A stretch of DNA of 64,000 bases. Source: Septoria linicola. Lineage: Eukaryota; Ascomycota; Dothideomycetes; Mycosphaerellales; Mycosphaerellaceae. The notes beneath the pieces were generated by a model. The model ran no database searches and had not been told where the DNA came from. It saw only the letters and a program-made list of their open reading frames with translations. The first letter of the stretch is position 1. Each line of letters opens with the position of its first letter. A program made the position numbers and the translations under genes. Where the stretch lies: the NCBI GenBank assembly GCA_024114885.1, contig CP099419.1:3472001-3536000 (forward strand), in the 5' to 3' direction. This document shows positions 9,952 through 21,705 of the stretch, one piece after another.

Positions 9952-10336
9952 GATTGTGGGCGAATAAAATACGATACTGTAGTCCGAAGTGTTGTTGTTT
10001 GGGGATCAGAAGTTATGATGTGACGATGCGTACTGGAGTCATCTGATGACTGCAAGTTGGCCGACGCCGTAACGACCAAGCTGCGGCCAACGAAGCTTAT
10101 CTTGGTCTTCGCCGAAGTTTCCGACTCTCTGAGAGACAGGCTACGAAGATAGAACTTGCCACAGTCCCTACGCGGTCGACAATCTGTAAAGCATGCGGCC
10201 TGCGCAGGGAGCGTATCTTGCTTATCAATGCCCAGCCACTCGCCTGACAGAGTTCAGATCTATGAGAGAGCGCAGTATTAATCCACGCCTGTCATTCTCT
10301 TGAAGTGACAGTAAGTGAGAGGTTCTGCCTTCCAAG
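9952..10336. other. Divergent intergenic region, HAD hydrolase and permease
   Basis: Contains the upstream regions of both outward-facing genes. Two GATA motifs occur (GATAG, minus-strand reading near 10146, and others), which could serve nitrogen control of a permease, but such short motifs are common by chance. Confidence 0.35.
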
Positions 10337-12336
10337 ATGGTTTCCCAACAGAGTATGCCAAATATGGCGTCTAAGATGTCGTCCTCCTCGGATTCGGAGA
10401 AGACGCCATCGCTGCAAGTAGGCGTCACCACGATCTTCGCGTCGGGCGTCGACGATGCCGGATACCATCGAAGACTTTCCAAGAGGCAGATCATGATGAT
10501 GACTTTCGGGGCTGGGATAGTAACAGGACTCTGGGTCGGCACCGGCACAGCATTGAAGTACGCGGGTCCAGGCGGTATTGCTATAGCCTATACGGTCGTT
10601 GCCTTTGTAGTATGGCTGCAATATATGTCCATTGGTGAGATGACAGCGTATCGGCCGGTGGTGAGGTCACCTTCTCTGAAACTAATTGTGGAACGAAGCT
10701 GACGCGTCTCCAACCCAGCATGGAGGATTCATTCGTCAAGAAGCAGAGTATGTTGACAAAGCGTTCGGATTTGCTTGTGGCATTAACTTCTGGTTCCAGG
10801 TGAAGATTGAATGCAGTCTATGCCTGAGACATCGACTAACGTGTATAACAGTGGGTGATGATCATTCCCGCTGACATCACCGCAGCAATCAGCGTGTTAC
10901 AACTCTGGCCGGAGACGAACGCAGTGCCGCTTGCCGCCTACATCACAATCTTTCTGCTAGTGATGGTGCTCGGAAATGTTTTTCCTGTTCGCATGTACGG
11001 CCATATTGAGTACTGGTTCAGTTGGATCAAAATACTGGCCATCTTTGCCATGATCTTCTTCTTGTTCATCATGGTGTCTGGAGGCATCGTAGCCACAGGA
11101 GGCCCGCTAGTCTTCACGTACTGGAAGGTCTGTATGCTCACAGCTGCACAAGCTTTGTCACTGACTCAACGACAGAACCCGGGTGCGATCAAGAATGGTA
11201 TCAAAGGCATCGCCAAAGCTTTCGTGCAAGCAGGCTTCAGCCTTGGAGGAGGCGAGCACATCGCAGTCATTGCCGGTGAAGCGAAAATTCCTCGAAAGAC
11301 GATCAAGGCGACCATTTACCCAATCTTCTGGCGGATGTTCACATTTTTCGTGCTTAACATCTGGCTTGTGGGCATGTGTGTTCCATATAATGATAAGAAC
11401 CTGGTCAGCGCCTCCGGCACCCTGGGGTCACCATTTGTGATCGCTGCAAGAAGGGCCCAGCAGGGTTGGCTGGCACACACGCTCAACGCTTTTGTGTTCA
11501 TCTCAGTCATCAGCTGTGGCATTACAATTGTCTATATTGCAAGCCGCAGTCTGACAGCGATGTCCGACATCAAGCTGATACATCCGGTATTTGGCAAGAA
11601 GGATTCTGCTGGCCGGCCTTGGCTCTCACTCTTGGTCAGCACCGCCATAGGAGGAGGTCTCTGCTACCTGAACTGCAACGACACCGCATTCGAGGTGTAT
11701 TCCTGGTTCTCCAGTTTGGTCGCCATTGCTGCTTTCATCCAATGGGGTGTAAGTGCAGCTAGCGGCTTGGCTCGGAAATGTGCAAAGATGTGCTGACTTG
11801 CTGCAACATCAGGCCTTGTTCATCACGCATTGCTTCTTCCGAGCGGCCCTCAGGGCCCAGCACATCGACTACTGTTCTCTTCCTTTCAAAGCCCCACTTG
11901 CGCCGTATGCTCAGTAGGTCGCCCAAGCAGCCCTCTGAATTAGGAAGGTACTGACCCGTGTAGATATCTGGGCATCGCCATCATTGCGTTTATCCTCGCT
12001 TGCGAGTTCTACCTCAGCATTTTTCCGTTCGGAGAGCCAGGATCCGCCAAGACATTCTTTGCCAATTTCCTCGGGGCTCCATTGTTCGTCTTCGATCTGA
12101 TCGTATACAATGTAAGTCGACTACAGGTTCGCAGTGGACATCGCGTGAGACTGAGTACTTTCCAGCTCTGGTTCAGAACGAAGTTGGTCAAGCCTGCGGA
12201 GGTCGACTTCAGCGAAGCGTTCGCATTCGACGAACAGGATAGACTGAATGCTGAAGTTGATCAGATGCAGAGCACAGCCAAGGTGGGCAGCTGGAGACGT
12301 CTGAGACAGAAGGCTGCCAATTTCGTCTTCGGTTAG
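10337..12336 (+). CDS. Amino-acid permease (APC superfamily, fungal AAT type)
   Basis: Seven exons (10337-10660, 10719-10799, 10852-11127, 11176-11748, 11813-11913, 11964-12111, 12166-12336) sum exactly to 557 residues. TM1 shows GAGIVTGLWVGTGTAL, a variant of the family GxGIGTGLF loop. The pattern of about twelve hydrophobic helices, the GGEHIAVIAGEA segment in TM6 and the cytosolic C-terminal FDEQDRLN match yeast Gap1/Agp-type transporters that import amino acids by proton symport at the plasma membrane. TM1 ends in the loop residues GLW rather than GLF, so specificity may differ. The fourth-exon boundary at 11128-11175 is a 48-base intron with no stop, so reading through it keeps the frame. 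Confidence 0.9.
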
Positions 12337-12344
12337 TAGCTTGC

Positions 12345-14717
12345 TCAGAGATGTGGAGGAAGCGCATCTGATTGGTGAGAGTCTTGCACTCCATTGGCAA
12401 TGCTGAAAGCCTCGTCAAAATGATGCATTCCTAGCGCCTCAAGATCCAAGGGTGTATCGTCGAAAAGTGATGCATCGAAAGGACTCCAGTCTAGATCTCC
12501 GAAAGTGTCGTACATATCTAATGCAGCAGCGGTCTGTGTCGGGAGTGGATCGAACAGGCCTTCTCCAGGATCTGGCGTCTCACCTTGGAAACGTGTTGCC
12601 CATTTCTTGAAGTTGCTCAAAGTCTCGGCCACCTCTTCTGATGCTTTTTGTCCTCTCTGTGCGTCCAAATGTCTGATTGCAGTTTCGAGAGAGTTCATAA
12701 GAGACGCCTCGGACCGCGTAGAAGCATTTGCGGAGGACATGTATCGAATCAAGTTCATTCCTCTCTCCAACAGATCACGGGTATGCTGCGATGACTCATG
12801 CAAGCACTGTGCCAATAGAACTAGCACTGCTGCACGACACGAGCTGAACTCTGTCCAACTAGCTTTGGCGAGGCCAATAGAGTCGTGAAGGCGCTGCTCT
12901 ATGGTAATGATCTGCTCGGCAGACTGCAAGGCATCTTCTGCCAACTCTGACCAACGCTCGTTCAAGTGTGCGCGACTGCCCGCTTTGTGACTTGCTGCGC
13001 TGCTTGCCTTGGCTTTGTTAAGTAGGAATGGTCGGCCTACGAAGACCAGGTTCATATGCTTGTGAAGGTGCAGATGCGCCATAGCTCGCGATTGTATTGT
13101 CTGTCACAAAGTCAGCCTCACTTCAGACTCATTCGTGGAGTGATCCAATGCCAGCCTCCAACTCTGGCTTCATAGTAGCGATAGCTGTGAGTAGAGAAGG
13201 CTCGGTGAGTGGTTCTCGACTGCCACCTGACTTACAATTGCTAGCTCTGGAATCTGAGCGCCATTCCACCACTCCAGGTATTGGCTTTTGACTTGCAGCA
13301 AACGCTCGAAATAGGTATGTCTCAAGCGAGGCGGACTTTTGCGAAGTAGGAAAATCAAATACGCCATGTCCCCGAGCCAATCTGTGATTTTAGTCATATT
13401 GTTCTCGAAGGTCCGGTTTCCTGTCACCGGCTGCAGGGTGTGCATGGCTTCGGAAGGATGGTCAGCATCCACCTCACTCGAGGAGATTGAGGTTGGTCTG
13501 CCGTGCAGGATGCTGACTCTCTTCTCGAGACGATACGTGCTCCACCATAACCTGTTGCGCAGATCCAGTGTATACGCGTCAAACTCGTTGCCGTTATACT
13601 TGCGATGCATGCCGTTCTGTATTGCCATTCTGAGCGCCAGTCCGAGGTACGTATATGACACTCCATGCGCGTCCATCGGCAGGGCATAGTGGGCCAGCAG
13701 CAGGAAAGCTTGGACACTATCCACGCTTGCTATCGCTACAATATCGGGGATCAAGTCTGCAGCCATTTGATAGAAGGAGATGCCGACAGCATCTGCCACA
13801 GACTCTACGCCGTCCTCGCCTTGACCTGAAGCTACTTGCGGCATATGAGCAAACTGAGTCCCGACTGCCAGGACACTGAGAGTGCTGCAAAGCCAGCAAG
13901 CATCGTCTGCGCTGAGAACGATGTTCGGCTGATACAGTGCGTCGACTCGTTCACGAACCCAACTCTCCTCAACGAAGAAGGTTAATGTCTGCGCATAGCG
14001 GAAATACGTGTTCGTCAGGAAGAGGGCGACTTCTTTTGGTGGTAAGCTGTCAATGATGGTCTTCATGCTCGAATCGCGAGACTTCAGATGATGCGCACGC
14101 CAATAGTCGAGGACTTCAAACTGGTTGGTGGCTTCCCGGGCATGCGTGCCTTGTAGCTGCTGGTCCACATACGACTTGAGCCTCATTGAAAAGCTCCAGT
14201 GACTAAACTCTCCAGAGTAGTGAGTAGTATTCGGTGAGACGTTCTGGACGGTGAAGCGTTCCTCATCCAGAGCAGGCGTTTCCGGTTCGTCCGATGGCTT
14301 TCGAGAGGTGTAATTACTGTCCTCGTTTTCTATCTTCGCCACGATTTTGCTCAAGGCGTCATCTGTGAGAGGTACATCGCCCAAGAAATGTCGAGCAATG
14401 TACTCCAAATGCCGCAGCCGTCCAGGTGGAGCGGATTGATGCTCAGAGTGGGAAGTCTGAGCACCATTGGCACTTATGCTGCTGCGCGCGACGGGCGCTG
14501 CTGGCTCACACACGCGGTTGTACCGCTGACATCTCTGGCAAGGGATTTCACCATTGCATTTTTCTTTAAGCCGACGACATGAGCTACATGCTACCGTAGC
14601 TCGCTGCCGTTGCTCAGCAGGAACTTTCGGCCTCTTCCGTTTCCTCGTCTGCTTCGCGTTATCCGGTCCGGTAGGTGACTGTGTTATTTCAACACCGTCT
14701 TCAAGAACTGCCGACAT
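12345..14717 (-). CDS. Zn2Cys6 transcription factor with fungal-specific regulatory domain
   Basis: Two exons (14717-13236 and 13100-12345) give 745 residues. A basic stretch (RKRKRPK) precedes the binuclear cluster, whose six cysteines run CSSCRRLKEKC, then CQRCQRYNRVC (residues about 44-70). The middle region from about 210 to 420 contains the fungal transcription-factor domain with the typical ALRMAIQNGMHR and LRNRLWWSTYRLEKRVSILHGRP motifs. The C-terminus is acidic and could activate transcription. The regulator ends 9 bases from the permease stop, tail to tail, so it is not clearly linked to it. The intron boundary is supported by phase but an extra small exon inside 13101-13235 is possible. 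Confidence 0.88.
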
Positions 14718-14924
14718 GATCTCTCAGCGTCCAGCCAAAATGAACGTACGAAGCCATCAGTGCTTGCGAAGTGGAAGTGTTTAGTGGCGGACTGCAACGG
14801 GCTAACTTAAACATGAAGGAGGAACGAGCCGAATAGAGGCTAGTTAATCAATTGTTCGTTGGCTTGCCGTCCGAACATTTCTTGGCACTGGGAAAATATA
14901 TGGACGTTGATCATGTTTTCTAGA

Positions 14925-15938
14925 TTATCGCAGGCAAAGCAGAGCTCTTTCGCCGAAATGCTTCACCACACTACCCTCGTCGCTCAATATGGTCCACAAC
15001 CAACGACGCGCAGCCTCTACAGTTGGGGCGCCGAACTTGACCACGACGCAGCCTCGCACTGAGGCTGCAGACCATAGCAGTTTGCTGGCTATCTCGAGTC
15101 GCTGTCTTTTCAGCCTCTTGATGATGACCGGATCCATCATCTTCTCTTCATCATCACTACCACTGTCCCATTTCCTGGCACCTATGCGAGGCAAAGCCTT
15201 GAACTCTCTCATGAGAAACTTTCCAAGATGACCGAATAGATCTCCACCGAGTATTAACGTGCCATAGACCGCTAGGCCATCCATTCGTTGCGGAAGGCTA
15301 TCATGGAGTGACTGATCGTCGAGAATCATGTTATCTCGCAGCAGGAGCCTTCGATTTGCTTCTGATTGGCACAAGTAGATCTCATTGCAAGTTTGGTAGC
15401 CTAAGAAAGACCAGTTTTCACCGTTCGCGGGGCGACCATTTGATACCCAGTCCAAGACGCACAGACTAGCATGCGGAGTATCATTCGTCTCTGGTACGGT
15501 GATGTAGTAGATTTGCTTCTGCTCGAAGCAACTCTTCTCGAATGGCTGCACTGGATCTGGTAAATAACAAAGTGCAGAGCCTGGTGCCAGCGTGGCAGTC
15601 ATAGCCTGTCTACTCATTACATCTCTGCTAGGGGATTTGAAGAGTTTCGTGCTCCCCTGCGTGAGTAGAGTGAGGCGTGTGAAGGACTCCAGGATGACGT
15701 GTAAGTCGACGGCATCGCCGGCCACGAGGCCACCGCCATAAGTGAGCAGATAGACGGTATGTATCAGCTGGGCAGCTTCGTCTTCTGTTCTGATAGGTGC
15801 CGGCGACACCAGCTTGAGCGGGTACTGGTAGTTGATGGTACGAAGCCTTGGCGTCCGTGGAGGCAGTAATGACAGGTGAATTATTCCGTGGCCTGGCGAA
15901 GAGGAGGGTGAGGCGAAGGGATTGGACATCTCGTCCAA
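14925..15938 (-). CDS. ureD: Urease accessory protein UreD/UreH
   Basis: A single exon encodes 337 residues. The protein shows the UreD core, with YLLTYGGGLVAGDAVDLHV near residue 70, TLLTQGSTKLFKS, and the PGSALCYLPDPVQPFEKS strand-turn region. UreD works with UreF and UreG to load nickel into urease in the cytosol. Fungal genomes carry urease genes scattered rather than clustered, and no other urease gene is seen in this window. The start was chosen at 15938 because the family begins with a short variable leader before the first beta strand; an internal Met four codons in is also possible. Confidence 0.9.
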   Translation of the reverse strand: MDEMSNPFASPSSSPGHGIIHLSLLPPRTPRLRTINYQYPLKLVSPAPIRTEDEAAQLIHTVYLLTYGGGLVAGDAVDLHVILESFTRLTLLTQGSTKLFKSPSRDVMSRQAMTATLAPGSALCYLPDPVQPFEKSCFEQKQIYYITVPETNDTPHASLCVLDWVSNGRPANGENWSFLGYQTCNEIYLCQSEANRRLLLRDNMILDDQSLHDSLPQRMDGLAVYGTLILGGDLFGHLGKFLMREFKALPRIGARKWDSGSDDEEKMMDPVIIKRLKRQRLEIASKLLWSAASVRGCVVVKFGAPTVEAARRWLWTILSDEGSVVKHFGERALLCLR

Positions 15939-16404
15939 GGAGACCGATGTTATCGCAGCAGCATGTCTCCAAAAGCATCAACCACATCGACGGGAGAGGA
16001 CGCTATCACACACGCAGAGGAGGAGTAAGGCGGTAATCAGAATTGAGTTCCTTATCACGGCGTGGTTGTGACTCCACTCTTCTCACAATTGTGACTTGGT
16101 TATGGATATGGGCTACCGGAAACTGTTCTGGACGCGTCGCGACTGAGGGGAGCAGTGATGTCCAGTGTTTGTTCGCGGCGCAGCTTTCACGCCATCGCTG
16201 TCAACGCACTTCACTCAACATCTTCCGCCGCGTTTGCACCGCAAGCAGAGATCATTCTGGCCTTTCTAGCGATGCTGCCGTTTTGAGGGTATTTTCTCAA
16301 GCCTTCTGGAAATACTACATACGTCGCACGCATTCGACGCGACGAGGCAGCGACACAGTCGCATTATCTCTACGCGTCGCTGAGACGCCACCACAGATTT
16401 AGAA
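15939..16404. other. Divergent intergenic region, ureD and SCC3
   Basis: No gene seen. Three MluI-type ACGCGT-like sequences (for example GACGCGTCG at 16131-16139 and TACGCGTCG at 16371-16379) occur upstream of the cohesin gene. ACGCGT is the MBF core in yeast, where cohesin genes peak at G1/S; this is a suggestive but unproven link. Confidence 0.4.
16131..16139 (+). promoter_or_regulatory. Possible MCB (ACGCGTC) element upstream of SCC3
   Basis: GACGCGTCG lies about 270 bases before the SCC3 ATG. ACGCGT is the core bound by the MBF G1/S factor in yeasts. A second copy is at 16371-16379, just before the start codon. Function here is inferred only. Confidence 0.3.
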
Positions 16405-19400
16405 ATGTCGACACCGATTTCGCCGGCACCTGACGCCGATAATGCAGCGACGAGGCGCGCGTCTGGACGCGTGAGGAGGCAGCCTGAACATTTCGCATCG
16501 AGCCCTCAGGGAGCCGCGAAGCGGAAACGCGACGAGCAGGTCCACGCGGGTGATGATGACGAAGAAATGATTGACGCCGAGGACGATGAGGAGGACGACG
16601 AGGATGAGGACGATCCAGAAGACGAGCCTGATGAGGAGGAAATCCGTGAAACCGCAAAGAAGTCGCGCAAGGCGAAGAAGCCGGCCGCAGCCAGAAAGCC
16701 GCCACAGAAGAAACCACGCACGCAAACGAACGGCCTCTCGCTACCCATACGCAGCACAGCAAAGGCACCTGCCCGGAAGCGTGCTCTCAAGAAGCCACAA
16801 GCGATCGACGGCGCAGATGCTGAGGCAGCGGGCGGCATCTATGCGGAATTGTTTGCGCGTGACCAGACAGTGGATGAAGTGGTCGCAGGATGGCTAGCTG
16901 CCTTCAAGGACAACGAGGCACTTGCCATGACTGATTTGATCAACTTCCTGCTCAAGTCTGCGGGGTGCAAGATCAAGGTGGATGAGCACGACATTGGCGA
17001 TCCGGACGGAGCCACCGAGAAATTGCGAGATATCCAAGGCGAGCACCAAGCAACAAAGCCCACGGAGTATCCTCTTGTCGCGAAGGGGAAGAGCGGCACG
17101 GCGTTTCGACACACAATCTCTTACTTCGTTCAGCAGCTGATCAAATCCATTCACGCGGCTGGCATTTTGATCAACAACCCAGAGGTGTTGGACAATATCA
17201 GTGTATGGTTCTCCACAATGTCATCCGCGTCGGACCGTTCATTCAGGCACACTGCCACTGTGGTGTCATTGAATGTTGTCACTGCCATGTGTGAAATCGC
17301 GAGAGATCTTGCCAAACAAGCACCGACACTGCAAAGACAGGCCGATGCAGAGAAGAAGAAAGCAAGAGTGAACAAGGCGCGAGTCAAGGACATTGAAGAA
17401 AAGGCCAAACAGGCCAATCTGGATCTGGAATACATGGAAGCCCTGCTGAAGGACTGGTTTGACGTGATCTTCATTCATCGATATCGCGACGTAGACCCAT
17501 TGGTCAGGCGAGAGTGCGCGGAGGCAATGGGTGACTGGATTATGGCGAGACCAGAGCATTTCTTCGACGGGCACCACCTACGTTACCTTGGCTGGATCCT
17601 CAGTGACTCACAAGCGGCATGCCGGCAAGAGGTTATTAAGCAATTGAGGCGCTTATATACCGACGAAAACAAGCTTGGTGGTCTGCGGACATTCACAGAG
17701 AAGTTCCGGCAGCGTCTGGTAGAGGTCGGTACCGCTGATGCTGACATGACTGTGCGCATGGCTGGAATTGAACTGCTGGACACGCTGCGGAAGAACGACT
17801 TGCTCGAGCCAGATGATGTTGACACCATCGGTCGACTCGTCTTCCACGATGAAATCAGGGTGCGCAAGGCAGTCGCAGGCTTTTTTCTGAGAATGTCAAC
17901 GACTCTTTCAGTGTGAAGGTGGATGAGATGGGCGGCATTGAGAGCTTGCAGGAGAACCTTCCCGAAGTTAGCGAAGACAACTTCGAAGCACCACGCCTAT
18001 CATGGCTGAAGCTCAAGTCGTTGGCTGAGCTGCTGCAATCTTACGACAATGAGGATCCAGGAGCAAGTCAATTTGAGCGCAGTGGCATTGACGGCAGTTT
18101 GGTCATCAACGTGGCAGGAACCGAGTCACGCTTTACACTGGCGGTCAACGCACTTTACGACAAGATCGACGAATTCAGGGAGTGGCAGAGACTCGCCGGC
18201 TACCTTCTCTTCGATCATTCACGCGGCCGGTCGAACGGTGCCAGCGATGATGCTTTGTCTCAGCTGAAGCACGAATGCATACTGAGCGAAAAGGAAGAGC
18301 TCATCTTGCTCGAAGTACTCAATGCTACAGTCAAGCGATCTTTGAGCGATCTTGCTGAGCAACACGTCCACCACTCTAAAGGCAAACTCTCAAAGAAGCA
18401 AAAGGAGGAATTGCAAGACGAGCTCGAAGAGGATGTAAGACATCTTACAGACATTCTGCCGCGATTGCTCAAGAAATTTGGCGATACGCCAGGCACCGCT
18501 GCTGCCGTACTCCGGCTGGAGGGTGTCTTCGCTACCCCTGCTCTACAAAGCTTACGAGCAGATCCGACAGTCAACAGCGCACTTTTAGACGACTTGCGAA
18601 AGCAATTCATGTCCCACGGCACCGAAGACGTCCTTGGACCCGCAACAAATGCTATTCTTCATGCAAAGTCATATGGAGACATCGATGATACAGCAGTCGA
18701 AAAGCTGTCCGGCTTATGGGAGGATGTAGTCAGCAACCTGGCAGAGCTTCTGAATCCGACGACCTTGACAGTCCGAGGAGCATCATCGCAGGAAGAGCTC
18801 GTGGCGCTGAGCAATAACCTGCTACGCATTGGGCATCTCGCGAGCATCTCCAACCCTGTCGGTCCGATGGAGGATGAAAGTGTGGCTGCCAACAACGAAA
18901 GCATTGGCAAGAGTTACGAGGGTGCCATCGATTTCATTATCGATCTCCTGCAGCGAGCCGTTCACTCTACCGGCCCAGCTCCTGAGCCTGAGGAGGCTGT
19001 CCTCGAGGACTTGATCGCTGCGCGAGCTGCACAGGCCGCCCTGTTCTACTTTCGATGGAAATTCTCGGCACTTCTGACCGCTGTCACAACAGGCGCGACA
19101 TCCGAGTTGGACGATCTTGAGACGTTGTGCGTCCGGCGAGATACGTATGTTACGAACATCATGATGGTATTGGATGGGCGCAAGGCTGTCGAAAATGTCT
19201 GCTATTCCTTGACTGGCGCTCTGCTTGATCTCTATACATCCGGCGCTGTACTGAGAACGGTCAATGCCAAGGCAGGCGTGAGCGAAGACTACACGGTCCT
19301 AATCATGGACTTCGATGCCGAGCATGAGAGCGCGGTTGTGAGAATCTTCACCGCACTCGAGAAAGACTTCGCCAAACTCGCTGGCAAAAGGCTCGAGAAT

Positions 19401-19949
19401 TCAGTCAAGGAGGACGATGAAGAGATGGATGTAGATGCGGACCCAATCGATGATGATCCAGTATCAGACTCAGAAGAGGATGACGAAGATCCTCGAACCC
19501 AAGCTTCACAGCAAGCACGAGACGCAAAGTTGGCGAGACCCTTGATAGCGGAGCAGAAGCTTTGCGTCTTGACAGCTAAGATCGTACAAGCCGATGCAGC
19601 TGGCGTAATAGTGGACAAGGCAACGTGTCAGCGAGTCGAGCGTAACAAGACTAAGCTGGGTCCAAACTTCAAGGAGGTTGTCGCATACCTTGACAAATCT
19701 GCGCTCGACAAGAAGGCCGCTGGGAAGAGCAAAGCTAAGCCGAAAGCTGGCAAAGCCCCAGCGAATGGTACCGCGAAGAAGGCCAAAGCTGGGCCAAAGA
19801 GTAACGCAATTGTCGCGGAAGATGAAGTGGATGACGAGATTGAGGATGATGAGGAAGATGCGGAGGCCGAGCCACCGGAGCCTGAGGATGAGGATCGCGA
19901 GACTGTAAACGGCGCAGCGGCCGAGGAAGAGAGTCTGCTTGGCGACTAG
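16405..19949 (+). CDS. SCC3: Cohesin subunit Scc3/STAG (Irr1, Psc3), frame broken once
   Basis: The first frame (16405-17916) and the second (from about 17886 to 19949) together give about 1,181 residues, the usual size. The N-terminus is acidic and disordered with an acidic run near residue 55. The stromalin conservative domain lies near residues 345-420, with FIHRYRDVDPLVRRECAEAMGDW and GHHLRYLGWILSDS. The C-terminus is Lys/acid rich. Scc3 binds Scc1 in the cohesin ring and loads it on chromosomes. The two frames meet at a run of six T (17881-17886). One added T would read through as AVAGFFSENVND, which fits the family. A one-base loss, real or from sequencing, is the simplest explanation; a short intron would remove conserved residues. 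Confidence 0.92.
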
Positions 19950-20183
19950 ATGTGGTCGTTCAGAGGCGCGCACGGAACAGGCGGCTACAGGGCAACGAAG
20001 GAAATGTACAGTTACAAGCACCGGGAGAAAAGGGCGTTCAAGCGTTCTCACAGGAATGTTGTGTTGGTAATTCGCTCTATATCCAATGCTTAAAGCAGAA
20101 GAAGCTACGCTCAATGGGTATCTTTGTTTATCATTCAGGTCATCCAAATCCTCACTTCTCACGTCTATTCACAGCTCCCGCCT

Positions 20184-21705
20184 TTACCAGAAACCATGGA
20201 CTCTAGCCTTCCAGTTCTCAACCGCCATTCCCTTTAGGTCGTCTCCGTTCAGCATATCAGCGCCTTCACGCATCAAAGTATCCCAGATTCGGTTGCGGAG
20301 GTTGATCGGCCAGCTTGGTGTGTCCCAGTATCGAACAAGCAAGCCTCTCCTCTTCGCTCCTCGAATCTGTCCTCTGATCTTCTCTAGCTGTTTGTTCGAC
20401 AGCTGTCCTCGCCACACGAAGCCCACCATCCTCGTGAAAGACATACTTGCATACCATGAATTCGTCGAGTTGAAGTCGTCCGCAGATGTCACGATTCCTG
20501 TGCCGACATTGCCTTGTCCTTTGCCGCTTGCAGGGATCATTTTGCTTGGATCAATGTTCAAGTTTTCGTCTTCAGTATCACGGTCTCGCTTAGGTTCCCA
20601 CATCTGGTCTAACGGCGCGTCGAAGAAGATCTCACGACGTTCTTTTTCGTTGACGACCATGTCGAAAGGAGTGTTGCCTGTTCCTACGACAGTCACAGCC
20701 CGCTTGTGGAAGTTCTCGCCGTCGTGGTAACTGAGGTAATCCCTGTCGCGAAGTGCAGATAGCTGCTTGTGAACAAATGGATATGTTTCTCTGCCGTCTG
20801 TCTTGAAGTCGACCAGCAGAGTCAGGCTCTGATCTGGATCAGAATCGAACACACCATGTCCCGTAGTGTTGCCGAAAGTGCTGTTCGGATTCATAGCTTC
20901 GATCAGATTGACGATAGGATTGATGTAGAGGTTTCGAAACGTGCGGTTCTTGGTCAGAGAGGCCGTGTTATGGCCAACGTAGAGCTCCTCGTCGAAAAGC
21001 CAGACATCTGCTTCCACACCTGTGCATCCCCAATGTAAAGCATCGAACAACGGTACTCTTCGCCAGTAATCGTTATGTGAATGGCACCGAATTGGGATCA
21101 CGTCTCTCGTCGCATCTGTCGGGTAGTGCGCCAGACCATCACCCACCTCTCCAGCTTGGCCCCATTCCGGTAGAAAGTTTTCGTAGGCGTCTAGGTCCCA
21201 AAGCAATCGTGCTCGTCCAACAAGCACTTGTAGGATATGAATAGCTCCACTGCAAAAGATCAGCATTGCAAGAATGATCAGTAGGATGCGATAGATCTCA
21301 CAAGAACATCAACGTAGCGACCGGCACCACGAGACACGCTCTTTTCATGAAACCTGCCCACCCTCGACGACTTCTTCGTACTTCCCGCGGGGATGTCTGC
21401 CTTGATTTTTCTTTCAACAACACATCATCCCGCGGAGAAAAATGATCGCGATCAGTGCTTTGCCTTCGCCGACGAACGGTCATGCCCAAGAATGAAAGCA
21501 ATCGGCCGACTACCGTTCGTCGCCGCGAGCGCTTTGAAAAGTAATACTCTTTTGTTTCCTCATCGTCATCATCGACTGAGTCTCGGTATGGAACGGGTAA
21601 GGTGGAAGTCGTCGAACTTTGACTTTCTGAGTGTCTTGGGAACACGTCAATATCCTTGTGCTCGGCAGCCGCGTCGTCGAAAGCCATTGCCTTGGTTACT
21701 TGCAT
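20184..21705 (-). CDS. AIM6: AIM6-like protein (PLC-like phosphodiesterase fold)
   Basis: Two exons (21705-21302 and 21249-20184) give 489 residues, with a 52-base intron containing a CTGAT branch-like motif. A transmembrane helix spans the splice site, from CLVVPVATLMFF into GAIHILQVLV. After it comes the PLC-like TIM-barrel core with RCHSHNDYWRRVPLFDALHWG and a GVEADVW motif, followed by LLVDFKTDG. AIM6 (altered inheritance of mitochondria 6) is a poorly studied fungal family of unknown biochemical activity. The N-terminal 110 residues are Arg-rich and likely cytosolic. Upstream Met codons exist at 21801 and another at 21687, so the start is uncertain by up to 32 residues either side. Confidence 0.85.

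Noticed and set aside
12337..12344. Possible cluster of permease and Zn2Cys6 regulator
   Set aside because: They are tail to tail and only 8 bases apart, with no shared promoter; no third pathway gene is nearby, so co-function is not supported.
14925..15938. Urease gene cluster around ureD
   Set aside because: Neighbours are a regulator and a cohesin subunit. No urease, UreF, UreG or urea transporter is present.
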